A DNA stretch of 64,000 nt from Ditibartonella choladocola (GTDB taxonomy: Bacteria; Pseudomonadota; Alphaproteobacteria; Rhizobiales; Rhizobiaceae), in the NCBI RefSeq assembly GCF_002007565.1, contig NZ_CP015625.1, positions 1,984,001-2,048,000 of the forward strand, written 5' to 3'. Positions 9,700 through 19,550 of this stretch are shown piece by piece (within the stretch, counting starts at the first letter, position 1; each line of letters opens with the position of its first letter). The notes beneath the pieces are model-generated. The model was not told the DNA's origin. It saw only the letters and a program-made list of their open reading frames with translations, and searched no databases. The position numbers and the translations under genes are program-made.

Positions 9700-11163
9700 A
9701 TGTCAAACGAGCTTATAAACATAGACGCGATGGACACAAACTATTCGCCCAAATTGTCCCGCACAGGAATTGGTGATAGCCTCTACCAAAAGATCATTGC
9801 ATTAATCGATAGCGGTACTTTTCAGATAGGACAGCGCGTACCCTCGATCAGGGCGCTTTCGCGTGAACTGGGGGTTGGAAAAAACACCGTCGAAAGCGTA
9901 TATAGTCGTCTTATTGGAGATGGTTATCTCGTCTCCAGAGGGCCTGCCGGCACATATGTTGCAAGCCTTTCCCTCGCCCCTGAAAGCGTACACACAAAGG
10001 CTGCGACCAGTTCCGCAAAACATCAGTCCATTTATGCCGAAGGAACGACCTTCAAAAAGCTCCAGATCGGTTTACCGGCCATTGATTTATTTCCCGCAAA
10101 ATATTGGAGTAGTCTTTCAAAGCGAAAGATTGCTGAAACGCATAATGCGTTGTTTTATCCACTTCCAACAGGGCTAAAAAAATTAAAAGAAAGCATCACG
10201 CGTTACGTCGGGCTGTCCCGTGGAATCGTTTGTGAACCCGATCAGGTCTTCATCAGTAGCGGATTTCGCGGCGCCTTGAATCTCATTATGCAAGCTCTGA
10301 GTGAACCGGAAGACACAGTATTTTTAGAAGACCCGTGTTTTCCGCCCGCTTTGGATATTGTTAAAAGTTCGGGTACACATATTGTCGCTGTTCCTGTCGA
10401 TCATAACGGGATGCAAATTTCAGATGCTTTAAAAAACCATCCCGACGTTAAATTTATTATCGTCACAGCCAATCATCAAAGCCCCCTCGGTTACGTTCTG
10501 GGAGATGATAATCGAAATACATTATTAGATTGGTCTGAGAAAAATGGTACATTTATAATAGAAGACGATTACGATAGTGAATTCCGATATGATAATAAAC
10601 CGCTACCGGCTCTCGCCAGTCTCAATAATCATAGAAACGCCAATATGATCTATATTGGTAGTTTCAGTAAATTAATTAATCCTGACTTACGATTAGGCTA
10701 TTTTATTGTTCCAAAGTATATGGTTCCGAAAATAACCGATTTTTATCAAAAATGGATAGATGGATTTCCAATATTAACCCAATCTGTTTTATCCGAATTT
10801 ATGGATTCTGGTAATTTTGCCAAACATTTGAACAAAATGAGGCTTAATTATAAAAAAAGGCAAATATTTTTACAAAATGCATTGAATAGATATGTTTCCG
10901 ACATATTCCATGTAAAAAATTTCAATCACGGACTTAACACATTATTACTGTGCAAAAATCGTGTTGAGTGTGACGATCTTGAATTAATGACAATTGCACA
11001 AAAAGAAAATTTTGGAATTGGATGCATTTCAAACCGTCAAATAGAAAGAAGAGATTTGAGCGGATTAATATTATCCTTTTCTAATTTGAAAACACAGGAA
11101 GAGGCATATAAAATAATCTCGGATTTTAATCAGGTCATCAGACCATATGTTTCTTCCAAATAA
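9700..11163 (+). CDS. MocR/PdxR-type GntR regulator with aminotransferase domain
   Basis: Transcription regulator with an N-terminal GntR winged helix (about the first 80 residues, with PSIRALSRELGVGKNTVES). A fold-type I aminotransferase domain fills the rest and usually senses PLP or a PLP adduct. The Schiff-base lysine lies in GSFSKLINPDLRLGY near residue 323. I chose the ATG at 9700 because GAGGAA precedes it at good distance; an in-frame ATG lies 30 bp earlier. It faces the DoxX/AhpD operon and precedes the exported aldo-keto reductase, and either could be its target. The second half is clearly AT-rich. Confidence 0.88.
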   Translation: MSNELINIDAMDTNYSPKLSRTGIGDSLYQKIIALIDSGTFQIGQRVPSIRALSRELGVGKNTVESVYSRLIGDGYLVSRGPAGTYVASLSLAPESVHTKAATSSAKHQSIYAEGTTFKKLQIGLPAIDLFPAKYWSSLSKRKIAETHNALFYPLPTGLKKLKESITRYVGLSRGIVCEPDQVFISSGFRGALNLIMQALSEPEDTVFLEDPCFPPALDIVKSSGTHIVAVPVDHNGMQISDALKNHPDVKFIIVTANHQSPLGYVLGDDNRNTLLDWSEKNGTFIIEDDYDSEFRYDNKPLPALASLNNHRNANMIYIGSFSKLINPDLRLGYFIVPKYMVPKITDFYQKWIDGFPILTQSVLSEFMDSGNFAKHLNKMRLNYKKRQIFLQNALNRYVSDIFHVKNFNHGLNTLLLCKNRVECDDLELMTIAQKENFGIGCISNRQIERRDLSGLILSFSNLKTQEEAYKIISDFNQVIRPYVSSK

Positions 11164-11381
11164 ATATTTTTATATTTCAACATATGCTCCATTTTTGATT
11201 TATTTAAAAAAGTTATTCTGCGTGACGTTTTGTCAAATTACCGCTGCAATTAAACAGAATTTCGAGACTTTCATCTGTCGAAACGGCTTTTTTTCGAGAA
11301 CCTTGTGACCTCATGAGAAGCTTTTCAGCCTCTAAAGCGTGGCTTGATAAAAATTCTGTTTCTCCCCGATCATTCATGATT

Positions 11382-11402
11382 TTCATTCATTTCATGAATG
11401 AA
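11382..11402. promoter_or_regulatory. palindromic operator candidate
   Basis: Perfect inverted repeat TTCATTCAT-TTC-ATGAATGAA, 70 bp before the aldo-keto reductase start. A related half-site (CATTCATGA) lies just before it. It looks like a binding site for a dimeric regulator, possibly the MocR protein encoded upstream (inference). Confidence 0.45.
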
Positions 11403-11472
11403 CAATAATACCTTTTTCGTTTTTGAAAGCTCGGCTATACTTGCTCTCTACAAAAACAGGAAAGGCGCTAGA

Positions 11473-12384
11473 ATGGACATAACACGTCGACAATTTGCTA
11501 TCGCCTGTGGTGCAGCTTTCATGCTTGGTCCGACAATTTCGGCAAGAACACAAGCCACAGCTATAAAAAACCCTCCAATCCGTCTTAAAACCGGCCGGAT
11601 GATCCCGACGCTTGGCATGGGAACATGGACGCTTGCAGCCGGTCAACGCCCTCTAGAACAAGAAGAGGAAGCGCTTGCAACCGGTCTTGATCTTGGCATG
11701 AATCTGATTGATACCGCCGAGCTTTACAGTTCCGGTAAAGCTGAAGAAATGGTTGGCCGTGTTATAAAAAAAACCGGAACAAAACCTTATATCGTTTCAA
11801 AAGTCATGCCTTCGCACGCAACAAAAGCCGAAGACATTCGCAATGCCTGCAAAAACAGCCTTCAACGCTTGGGATTAAAGCAGATGGATCTTTATCTTTT
11901 GCATTGGCGTGGCGGAATTTCAAACCTCAAAACTGTGGTTGATACGTTTGAAGAATTAAAAAGCGAAGGTTCCATTGTCGATTGGGGCGTTTCGAATTTT
12001 TCCATTAATGACATGAATGATCTTTTTAGCCTTGAAAAAGGCGACCAATGCGCAACCAATCAGGTGGAATATTCGCTTGTCGACCGCTCTATCGAAGGTG
12101 GCCTTCTCGATTGGTCAAAAAATAACGCTATGCCGATTATGGCCTATTCACCGCTTGGTTCGGGTAAAACCCCGCTTTTGCAAAATGCGGTGTTAAAAGA
12201 CATTGCGCAAAAACATCATATGACTGCTGCTGCAATCGCAATCGGCTGGACAATCAGAAACAATTTTACCATTTCCATTCCCCAATCAGGTTCGCCCGCA
12301 CATTGCCGTGAAAACAGCGCCGCACTTTCTCTTCATCTTGATGAAGAAGATCTCGCCCGACTTGATAAGGCTTTCCCGATTTGA
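11473..12384 (+). CDS. exported aldo/keto reductase
   Basis: NADPH-dependent oxidoreductase of the aldo/keto reductase superfamily, 303 aa. The N-terminus carries a twin-arginine signal (TRRQFAIACGAAFMLG), so it is probably exported folded. Catalytic residues are visible: Asp in NLIDTAELYSSG, Tyr in the same motif, Lys in YIVSKVM and His in YLLHWRGG. The start used is the ATG at 11473, preceded by AGGAAAGG; an upstream in-frame ATG would bury the Tat signal. It is followed closely by another exported reductase-like protein and an MFS gene, likely one operon. Confidence 0.88.
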   Translation: MDITRRQFAIACGAAFMLGPTISARTQATAIKNPPIRLKTGRMIPTLGMGTWTLAAGQRPLEQEEEALATGLDLGMNLIDTAELYSSGKAEEMVGRVIKKTGTKPYIVSKVMPSHATKAEDIRNACKNSLQRLGLKQMDLYLLHWRGGISNLKTVVDTFEELKSEGSIVDWGVSNFSINDMNDLFSLEKGDQCATNQVEYSLVDRSIEGGLLDWSKNNAMPIMAYSPLGSGKTPLLQNAVLKDIAQKHHMTAAAIAIGWTIRNNFTISIPQSGSPAHCRENSAALSLHLDEEDLARLDKAFPI

Positions 12385-12437
12385 GCAAGAAAGGTTTCCC
12401 GTTCTGGACAACAAGGTTCAAGACAAGAAGGTTCAAC

Positions 12438-13247
12438 ATGTCTCTTGATCGTCGTTTTATATTAAAATCTGCTTTGGCTCTGTCTCTTGCCGAGATTTTT
12501 TCCCTGTCGCAGGCTTTTTCACAAAATACCGAAAATTCGGTGGGGAAGACTTCAAATTCATCCAAAGCGGAAACAGTAAACGATAGCCCCGCAACAAAAA
12601 CGGAAGCTGATGTCAAAAATCTTAAAATCGGGGTCATTGGCGCCGGCTCGCTTGGCGGAACTGTTGCAACCCTCCTTGTGAAATCCGGCCATTCGGTCAT
12701 GTTTTCTTCGCGCCATCCGGATGAGTTGCGACGCTTGACAAACCCGCTTGGAGACAAAGCTTCAGTCGGCACACCGCGCCAGGCGGCACAATTTGGTGAT
12801 GTTATCCTTGTTGCAGTGCCGTTTTCAGCCTGGCCTCAAATTGGCAAAGATTTTGCCGCCGAAATGAAGGGGAAAATTGTTATTGATGCTACCAACCCGC
12901 CTTTGTGGGGAGGAGATTTAGAGCCTCTTTCAATCGAAGCAAAGAAAAACGGCGTTGCCGAAACGGTAAAAAAATATGTGCCGGATGTGCGCCTTGTCCG
13001 CGCTTTTTCGGCAGTTGACGCCACGGTAATTGAAGATTGTTTCAATAAAAGAATAGAAGCTGTTGGTATGCCGATCGCAAGTGACGATGAAAAAACGTTG
13101 GCCGTTGTGGCCGAGCTCGTGCGCGAAACCGGTTGCGAACCTGTCATCACCGGCAAACTTGAAACAGCGCATATTTTTGCTCCCGGCGCGCCGGGCTTTC
13201 GTGCCCACCTTCCGGCAGATAAATTGCGTAAACGCCTTGGCCTATAA
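12438..13247 (+). CDS. exported NADP-binding reductase, F420-dependent reductase-like
   Basis: 269-aa protein with an N-terminal signal sequence (RRFILKSALALSLAEIFSLS), a low-complexity linker, then a Rossmann domain starting IGVIGAGSLGGTVATLLV. The fold and later motifs (IDATNPP) match the NADPH:F420 oxidoreductase / pyrroline-5-carboxylate reductase-like family. The start is the ATG at 12438, after an AAGAAGG sequence. It ends one base into the following MFS gene (TAATG), so these are co-translated. Substrate unknown; F420 itself is not expected in this lineage, so NADP-linked chemistry is more likely. Confidence 0.75.
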   Translation: MSLDRRFILKSALALSLAEIFSLSQAFSQNTENSVGKTSNSSKAETVNDSPATKTEADVKNLKIGVIGAGSLGGTVATLLVKSGHSVMFSSRHPDELRRLTNPLGDKASVGTPRQAAQFGDVILVAVPFSAWPQIGKDFAAEMKGKIVIDATNPPLWGGDLEPLSIEAKKNGVAETVKKYVPDVRLVRAFSAVDATVIEDCFNKRIEAVGMPIASDDEKTLAVVAELVRETGCEPVITGKLETAHIFAPGAPGFRAHLPADKLRKRLGL

Positions 13248-14539
13248 TGACAAACAAGCTGCAACATATATTTGAACGTCTGTTCGCGCTAAAAGCGCAT
13301 GAAACAGTTGCTTTTTTGGGCGGCTTTTTCACGCTTTTTCTTGTCTTTTGCAGCTATTTCATGTTGCGACCGGTGCGAGAAACATTCGGCATTGCCGGTG
13401 GTGTCGATCATCTCTCATGGCTTTTTACTGCCACTTTTTGCGCCATGTTTCTCGTTGTGCCCGTTTTCGGCTTTATCAGCCAGAAGATTAAAAAGACCAA
13501 TCTCTTCATCTATTCGACGCTTTTTTGTAGTCTTATTATGCTCGGCTTTACGCTAAGCCTTTATTATAATAGCGGCAATGTCTGGGTGGGGCGCGCATTC
13601 TTTGTCTGGGTTTCAGTTTATAACCTGTTTGTTATTTCCCTCACATGGAGCTTTTTGGCCGAGGTTTTTACCAAAGAACAGGCACAGCGCCTGTTTGGCC
13701 CCCTATCGGCAGGCGCAAGCCTCGGCGGCATAACCGGCCCGTTAATAAGCGCATTTATGGTTGAAAAAGTGGGCTATGCCGGCCTGCTTTTAATTTCGAC
13801 AGCGCTGTTTTTATCAACGCTTTTTCTCTGGCTTTTTCTCGTGCACTGGCGAAATGATTTCGGCCGCGGCAAAGACATGAAACAAGACAAGCCTGGAATG
13901 GCTGCGTCGGAAAAAGAAAAGAGTGAAACCTATTCCGGCATATGGATTGGCTTGAAACTCATTGTGCAATCGCCTTATCTCAGCCAAATTGCCGTTTATG
14001 CCATTTTCACCTCGGCCGGAACCACTTTTCTTTATTACGCGCAGGCACGCCTTGTTCAGGCGACCTTTACCAATCCTGCTGAACAGACACAGTTTTTCTC
14101 CATTATGGATACGGTTGTGCAAACCTCGTCCATTCTTATCCAGATGTTCGTTACCGCCCGCATTGCAAAAAAATTCGGCGTGACATTCTTGCTTGTAAGC
14201 TTGCCTGTCATGATGGTGATCCTGTTCGGACTGCTTGGCATATTCTATTGCTTTCCGATTTTGGCAATCGCGATGATATTGCGGCGTGTGGGAGAATATG
14301 CACTTGCCCGCCCTGCCCGTGAAATGCTCTTTTCGGCAGTTGATGAAAATTCGCGCTTCAGTGCAAAAAACGCTATTGATACTTTTGTCTATCGTGGGTC
14401 GGATGCATTCTGGGGCTGGGTTGATACGCTTATGAACAAAGTTGCCTACCCGCCGGTTATTATGCTGCTTGCACTTGTTTTATCCTGTATCTGGGCAATT
14501 TCCGGAAAGAAAATCGGCAAGCGTTACGACGAACTTTAA
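13247..14539 (+). CDS. MFS-type transporter (nucleotide-translocase-like)
   Basis: 430-aa membrane protein with about 12 hydrophobic helices. The early motif FMLRPVRETFGIAGG and the overall pattern resemble MFS proteins related to the Tlc/Npt nucleotide translocases. Last gene of the run with the two exported reductases, with one-base overlap to the preceding gene. Its cargo cannot be deduced. Confidence 0.78.
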   Translation: MTNKLQHIFERLFALKAHETVAFLGGFFTLFLVFCSYFMLRPVRETFGIAGGVDHLSWLFTATFCAMFLVVPVFGFISQKIKKTNLFIYSTLFCSLIMLGFTLSLYYNSGNVWVGRAFFVWVSVYNLFVISLTWSFLAEVFTKEQAQRLFGPLSAGASLGGITGPLISAFMVEKVGYAGLLLISTALFLSTLFLWLFLVHWRNDFGRGKDMKQDKPGMAASEKEKSETYSGIWIGLKLIVQSPYLSQIAVYAIFTSAGTTFLYYAQARLVQATFTNPAEQTQFFSIMDTVVQTSSILIQMFVTARIAKKFGVTFLLVSLPVMMVILFGLLGIFYCFPILAIAMILRRVGEYALARPAREMLFSAVDENSRFSAKNAIDTFVYRGSDAFWGWVDTLMNKVAYPPVIMLLALVLSCIWAISGKKIGKRYDEL

Positions 14540-14718
14540 AACCGATAACGCCAAAAAATACTCAACAAGCCTGAAACATGGGCTTACAAACTTGTGCCTG
14601 AAAGTGACGGCGAGAATGATGTGCGCGTCTCATTATATCCGGTCATAATATCCGGTCATAATATCCAGCCTCATTTTAATATCCAGCCGGATTTTTACTC
14701 CCTATCCGGCCTCGTTTT

Positions 14719-15165
14719 TCAACTGCCGCGATAGGTCGAATAGCTCCACGGGCTTACAAGAAGCGGCACATGATAATGGGCGGTGTTATCCGCTATTGAA
14801 AAGCTTATGGTGATTTCATCAAGAAAAGGCGGGGTATCAAGTTTTGCGCCCTCGTTTAAAAAATAGGCTGCCGTGAAAAAGTGCAATTCATATTGCCCGT
14901 TTTCCATTGCCTTTTCATCAAGAAGCGGTTTTTCCGTTCGCCCGTCCTGATTGCTCTTTGTCTCAACAAGCAATTTTTTGACAACGGATTGCGTTTTTTC
15001 CCCCGCTAAATGCGTTTTTTCGGCCGTGCTAAGGGGGTTGTTTATTGTCCCGTTCTTTTCATTTTCCGGAACATTTTGCGGGCAAAGCTTGTAGAGCTGA
15101 ATTTTAACGCCGCTAGCCGGTTTACCGGATGCCGTATCAAGAATATGGGTTGTCAAACCGGTCAT
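14719..15165 (-). CDS. uraH: 5-hydroxyisourate hydrolase
   Basis: Hydrolyses 5-hydroxyisourate to OHCU in urate breakdown. The transthyretin-like fold shows the family signatures: N-terminal LTTHILDTASGKPA, the ARG/YHVPLLVSP region and the C-terminal YRGS tetrapeptide. At 148 aa it is longer than the usual 110-120 because of a charged insert at about residues 32-75. It is the last gene of a four-gene operon puuE-allA-uraD-uraH, three bases after uraD. Confidence 0.93.
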   Translation of the reverse strand: MTGLTTHILDTASGKPASGVKIQLYKLCPQNVPENEKNGTINNPLSTAEKTHLAGEKTQSVVKKLLVETKSNQDGRTEKPLLDEKAMENGQYELHFFTAAYFLNEGAKLDTPPFLDEITISFSIADNTAHYHVPLLVSPWSYSTYRGS

Positions 15166-15168
15166 GTT

Positions 15169-15696
15169 TTATCCCTCGCTGTCGATGAGATCTTCAAGCC
15201 GCAAGCGCGCAATGCGGAAGATTTCCGTCAACGCCGTGGCTTTTTCTTCATCTTTATCATTGTTCAAGCGCTTTTTCATATTGGCGAGAATGGAATATTT
15301 GTCATGGGCTTTGCCACCATGCCCCCGAACCGCAATGATAAATGGAAAAGAAAATTTTGCCCGATAGGCTTCATTCAATTTCTGAAATTGATCGAATTCA
15401 TCTTCGCTCAAACGATCAAGCCCTGCCCCTTTTTGTTCTTTTTCCGATTGCGCCGTCAATTTCGATGAACGGGCAAGCTTACCCGCAAGATCGGGGTGAG
15501 CCAAAATCAATCTGTCTTTCAACTCTTCCGGAGCTTGTCGAACCGCTTCGACCATGGTCTCATAAAGCGCATCGAGATTTTCAAACGGGCGTTTTCCTGC
15601 AACACTTTCCCCCACCCAAGGGGAATGCTCGAAAATACCGCTTAAACAATCAATAAAAGCGGGGGCTGGAAGAGTGTTCAATTGTTCAATTTTCAC
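15169..15696 (-). CDS. uraD: OHCU decarboxylase
   Basis: Decarboxylates 2-oxo-4-hydroxy-4-carboxy-5-ureidoimidazoline to S-allantoin. The catalytic histidine sits in LILAHPDLAGK near residue 68, and the C-terminal FPFIIAVRGHGG motif is characteristic. 175 aa, normal for the family. The start is GTG with an AAGGA about 11 bases upstream. It sits between allA and uraH. Confidence 0.93.
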   Translation of the reverse strand: MKIEQLNTLPAPAFIDCLSGIFEHSPWVGESVAGKRPFENLDALYETMVEAVRQAPEELKDRLILAHPDLAGKLARSSKLTAQSEKEQKGAGLDRLSEDEFDQFQKLNEAYRAKFSFPFIIAVRGHGGKAHDKYSILANMKKRLNNDKDEEKATALTEIFRIARLRLEDLIDSEG

Positions 15697-15799
15697 GGGG
15701 TCTTTTTTCCTTAATTTGTTTGCCGGTATTTATGTGTTCTCAATTTTGATATTTTGCTCAATTCGGTTCTTTAAAACGCAAGTTCGCGAAGCCTTTCCG

Positions 15800-16402
15800 T
15801 CATTTATCAAAATCCGGCAACCGGCTTATTTGCCAAGCCTCGTCTTGATAAAAATATTCTTCAAGATTGTTTTCGACACCACCGCGATCAACCACATAGA
15901 AATCGCTTGTCTTGAAAAGTGCAAGAAGCGGAAAATGCCAAACATTTTTATGATAATTAACGCCGACACCTGAAGGGCAATAAAAGGCTTGCGGGGCGGA
16001 AGGTTTGCCCCCTTCATCCTTTGCCACAACAACGAGAAACGGATTTTCGCCCGCTGGCAGAAATGCCTGCGAGCCATAGGGGTGGCGCTCCATCATATCA
16101 ATCTGAACAGGAAAGTCGATCGGGAGAGACCGGAAGACATTGATGAGGACGCGGGACTTTTCCCCCTCCGCTTCAACCTTTGCAAGATCATGAAAGCGGG
16201 TTGCCCGCCCCTGATTGATCGGGATCATAACCGGATTTTTTTGGTAAGCCGAGCCTGTTTTATTTTCTTTGTCCATTTGGTCGGGCGAAATTGTTTCTTC
16301 CCTCACATCGATCACATCGCCAAAAGGAGAAAATTCGGCTTTTCCGATTTTTAAAACGGCAAGCTCGTGCAATTGTTTTTTATGATTTTCCTGCTCGACC
16401 AT
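15800..16402 (-). CDS. allA: ureidoglycolate lyase
   Basis: Cleaves ureidoglycolate to glyoxylate and urea, the last step of the pathway. The 200-aa cupin-like protein shows FSPFGDVID near the start, ERHPYGSQAFLP with metal/substrate-binding residues, and the late motif YCPSGVGVNYHKNVWHFPLLAL. The start follows GGAGG. An insert of about 20 residues near position 45 lengthens it slightly. It lies 40 bp downstream of puuE. Confidence 0.92.
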   Translation of the reverse strand: MVEQENHKKQLHELAVLKIGKAEFSPFGDVIDVREETISPDQMDKENKTGSAYQKNPVMIPINQGRATRFHDLAKVEAEGEKSRVLINVFRSLPIDFPVQIDMMERHPYGSQAFLPAGENPFLVVVAKDEGGKPSAPQAFYCPSGVGVNYHKNVWHFPLLALFKTSDFYVVDRGGVENNLEEYFYQDEAWQISRLPDFDK

Positions 16403-16442
16403 TGTTTCTTGTCCTCCGGTTTTTCTTTATTCTGTTTCAGGC

Positions 16443-17363
16443 TTATTTGGCCGGATGCACTTTTTGCCAATGGCGGGCAATATCTATGCGCCGTGCAATA
16501 TAAACCGACTTTTTGGCTGCCACATAATCAAGAAATTTTTCAAGTGCCTTTGCCCGCCCCGGATGGCCAACCAAACGACAATGCAAACCGATAGAAAGCA
16601 TTTTCGGCGCGCCTTTTTCACCCTCTTCATAAAGAACATCGAAACTGTCTTTCAGATAGTTGAAAAATTGTTCGCCACTATTGAAGCCTTGTGCGGTTGC
16701 AAAGCGCATGTCATTGACATCCAATGTATAAGGGATAATCAGAAACGGCTTTTCGATGCCTTCTACCCAATAGGGAAGTTCATCGGCATAACTATCTGAC
16801 GAATAGATAAAGCCGCCCTCTTCCATGGTAAGCCGCAAAGTGTTGATCGACGGTTTTCCCTGATAGATTCCATATGGGCGCTCACCCGTTAGTTGTTTCT
16901 GGATGCGTACGGCTTCGCGAATGTGAAAACGCTCTTCCTCTTCATCAACATCCTTATATTCAAGCCAACGAAAGCCATGGGTGGCAATTTCCCAATCGGC
17001 CTCGACCATGGCTTTCGCAACAGCCGGATTAAGCTCCAAAGCCTTGGCCACGGCAAATACCGTAAGCTTCATATTTCTTTCGGTAAAAAGCCGGTAGAGC
17101 CGCCAAAAGCCGACACGCGCACCATATTCATACAAGGATTCAATATTGAGATTGCGCTGCCCTTCCCAAGGAACTGCACCGACAATTTCGGATAATAAAT
17201 GCTCGGAGGCTTTGTCACCATGAAGAATATTGCTTTCCCCGCCTTCTTCATAATTGATGACAAATTGTACCGCAATTTTTGCCCCGTCCGGCCATTCGGG
17301 GTCTGGCGGGTTCGGCCCATAACCGTAAAATTGGCGGGCACGATAATCTTTCTTGGATTTCAT
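16443..17363 (-). CDS. puuE: allantoinase PuuE, polysaccharide-deacetylase type
   Basis: Metal-independent or weakly metal-dependent allantoinase that opens S-allantoin to allantoate. The NodB-like barrel starts FYGYGPNPPDPEWPDGAKIA, and the conserved stretches GARVGFWRLYRLF, EIATHGFRWLEY and SIGLHCRLVGHPGRAKAL are clear. At 306 aa it has full family length. First gene of the operon, with GGGAAGAAG before its ATG. Confidence 0.93.
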   Translation of the reverse strand: MKSKKDYRARQFYGYGPNPPDPEWPDGAKIAVQFVINYEEGGESNILHGDKASEHLLSEIVGAVPWEGQRNLNIESLYEYGARVGFWRLYRLFTERNMKLTVFAVAKALELNPAVAKAMVEADWEIATHGFRWLEYKDVDEEEERFHIREAVRIQKQLTGERPYGIYQGKPSINTLRLTMEEGGFIYSSDSYADELPYWVEGIEKPFLIIPYTLDVNDMRFATAQGFNSGEQFFNYLKDSFDVLYEEGEKGAPKMLSIGLHCRLVGHPGRAKALEKFLDYVAAKKSVYIARRIDIARHWQKVHPAK

Positions 17364-17989
17364 GGTTCTTCTTCCCTAAAGAACAAAATTGAAAACAATA
17401 TCCGGAAAACACTTCGATATAAAACCGCGTAGAATTTCCGCATCTCGACAGTTGCTGAAAATATGAAAAGCAAGAGCCATGCCACTTGACTTTCGGGGCG
17501 TAAATGCGCCGACATTTCAGGAAAAACTTATGTGCGTGTTTTTCCTTTCCGGCAGTGCTTTTTATGGGAACTTAATGCCCTTCCGGTGTTTCACTTGGTT
17601 GTCGGAGCCTCGCTTAATTGCGGCGCACCACACTGCACTGATCGTTTCCGTTGCTTTATCCCCCCAAATAAAATCAATAATATTAAACAAGCAATGAACT
17701 ATCAAAAAATAAAAAACAAAACAGAAAACAGGCAAAATAAAAACATATTTATACGTGCTGACCAATGGGTTATGCTTGAAATAACAGCAAATTATATTTG
17801 ATTTTGCCTAAATTTTAATCTTGACAATTTTTTGCCTTATATTTAGCCTCTCAACCACCGGCATAAAGCGTATTGCGGGTCGATCGGGTCGATCCGGACA
17901 GAAAGTGTCATCCCCGTTTTAAACCGGCAGCCAAGGTTCTTTTAAAAGCCGGAGCTTGTTCCTTGGACTGTCTTTAATGGGGAATAGAC
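17364..17989. other. divergent intergenic region
   Basis: About 625 bp between the puuE operon (minus) and the flavin monooxygenase (plus). No credible gene is seen. The A-rich stretch around 17690-17830 would suit promoters. No strong palindrome noticed. Confidence 0.45.
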
Positions 17990-19432
17990 ATGCCAGAAAA
18001 TAGCGAAATAAATCTTGCCAAGCTTGAGCGGCAGGCAAAATATGATCTTGAATGTTTGAACTATCCTGCTCGCCAATGGGTAAAGCCGAAGACATATCAC
18101 GGCAATCCGGTGAAGGATGTGGTGATTATTGGCGGCGGACAAAGCGGTTTGACATTGGCGCTACAATTGCGGCGGGAAAGCGTTACCAACATTGCCATTC
18201 TGGATAAAAATGAAGCCGGTTTTGAAGGGCCGTGGCGCAATTATGCCCGTATGCACACATTGCGCACGCCGAAATATGTAACGGGGCCTGATCTCGACAT
18301 TGGCAGTTTGACTGTGCGTGCCTGGTGGGAAGCGCGTTTCGGACACAAATCCTGGGAAGAGCTTTATAAAATCCCCACCAATCTTTGGGCGGAATATCTC
18401 GACTGGCTGAAAAAAGTCACCCATATAGAGGTGACAAACCGGACAGTTGTAACCGACATAGAGCCGTTGCAAGATGATGTTTTCGCGCTTCATATCGAAC
18501 GAAACGGCAAAGCCGATATAATCTATACCCGCCTTGTGGTTTTAGCGACCGGCATTGAAGGTAGCGGCCAATGGGTTGTGCCGGATATGTTCAAGGATCA
18601 TCTTGACAAGAAAGTTTATGCACACACGGCCGAAGCGATTAATTTTGACAAACTTGTCGGCAAGCGTGTTGCGGTTGTGGGGGGTGGCTCGTCTTCTTTC
18701 GACAATAGTGCCACAGCCTTGGAATTTGGTGCAAAATCGGTAACGCATTTTGTCAGACGTTCCGTTTTGCCGACAGTCAACCCTTATCGTTTTATGGAAT
18801 ATAGCGGGTTTTTGCGCCATTTTGCCGATCTTGATGACGACAAGAAATGGCGTTTCATGAAATATCTCTTCGATGTCAACCAGCCGCCGACACAGGATTC
18901 CTATTTGCGGTGCACAAAATTCGACAATTATGAATTGAAACTTGCAAGCCCCATTAAAAGCTGCCGTATGGAGGGGGAAAAGCTTGTCCTTGTCACGCCC
19001 CATGAAAGTGATGAATTCGATTTTCTGATTGTCGGCACAGGCTTGATTATCGACCTTAAAACGCGGCCGGAAATTGCCCGTTTTGCCGATAAGATCGAAA
19101 CCTGGGGCGACCATTTTACGCCACCTGCGGGTGAAGAACATGCGGTGATTGCAAGCTGCCCTTATCTTGGGAAAAACTTCCAGTTTCAGGAAAAGGTGAA
19201 AGGGGATGCGCCATATCTTAATCGGATTTTCAGCTACACTTTTGCCGGTATGCCAAGCCTTGCCGCATCGGCGGGAATTTCCGCTTTGAAATTCGGCGTG
19301 AGAAGACTTGCCTATGGGGTGAGCAGTGAATTGTTCTGCGAAGATGCCGATTATCACTATGATCTTTTGAGAGCATTTGACGAGAAGGAACTGACAGCAC
19401 CCCAACCGGTTGCCATGGGGAAAGCCGGTTAA
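17990..19432 (+). CDS. flavin-containing monooxygenase-like FAD/NAD(P) oxidoreductase
   Basis: 480-aa flavoprotein with an FAD-binding motif near residue 46 (VVIIGGGQSGLTLALQL) and an NADPH-binding motif further on (VAVVGGGSSSFDNSATAL). These two Rossmann cores are those of class B (Baeyer-Villiger/FMO-type) monooxygenases. The start has GGGGAA upstream. It is set between urate/allantoin genes and could hydroxylate a purine or ureide, but it does not look like the known FAD-dependent urate hydroxylase HpxO, so that is only a guess. A terminator follows at 19524. Confidence 0.8.
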   Translation: MPENSEINLAKLERQAKYDLECLNYPARQWVKPKTYHGNPVKDVVIIGGGQSGLTLALQLRRESVTNIAILDKNEAGFEGPWRNYARMHTLRTPKYVTGPDLDIGSLTVRAWWEARFGHKSWEELYKIPTNLWAEYLDWLKKVTHIEVTNRTVVTDIEPLQDDVFALHIERNGKADIIYTRLVVLATGIEGSGQWVVPDMFKDHLDKKVYAHTAEAINFDKLVGKRVAVVGGGSSSFDNSATALEFGAKSVTHFVRRSVLPTVNPYRFMEYSGFLRHFADLDDDKKWRFMKYLFDVNQPPTQDSYLRCTKFDNYELKLASPIKSCRMEGEKLVLVTPHESDEFDFLIVGTGLIIDLKTRPEIARFADKIETWGDHFTPPAGEEHAVIASCPYLGKNFQFQEKVKGDAPYLNRIFSYTFAGMPSLAASAGISALKFGVRRLAYGVSSELFCEDADYHYDLLRAFDEKELTAPQPVAMGKAG

Positions 19433-19523
19433 AAGCCATTCGGGTGAACGGTTAATTGGCGATTGTCAAAACCGGCTTTGCCAGACAAGCAGGATTTTTC
19501 ATATCCCTTTCAATGTCATCGAG

Positions 19524-19550
19524 AATCGCGCCCCTCGTGGCGCGATTTTT
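19524..19550 (+). terminator. Rho-independent terminator
   Basis: Nine-base-pair stem AATCGCGCC/GGCGCGATT with a six-base loop, followed by a T-rich run. It ends the flavin monooxygenase transcript. Confidence 0.85.
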
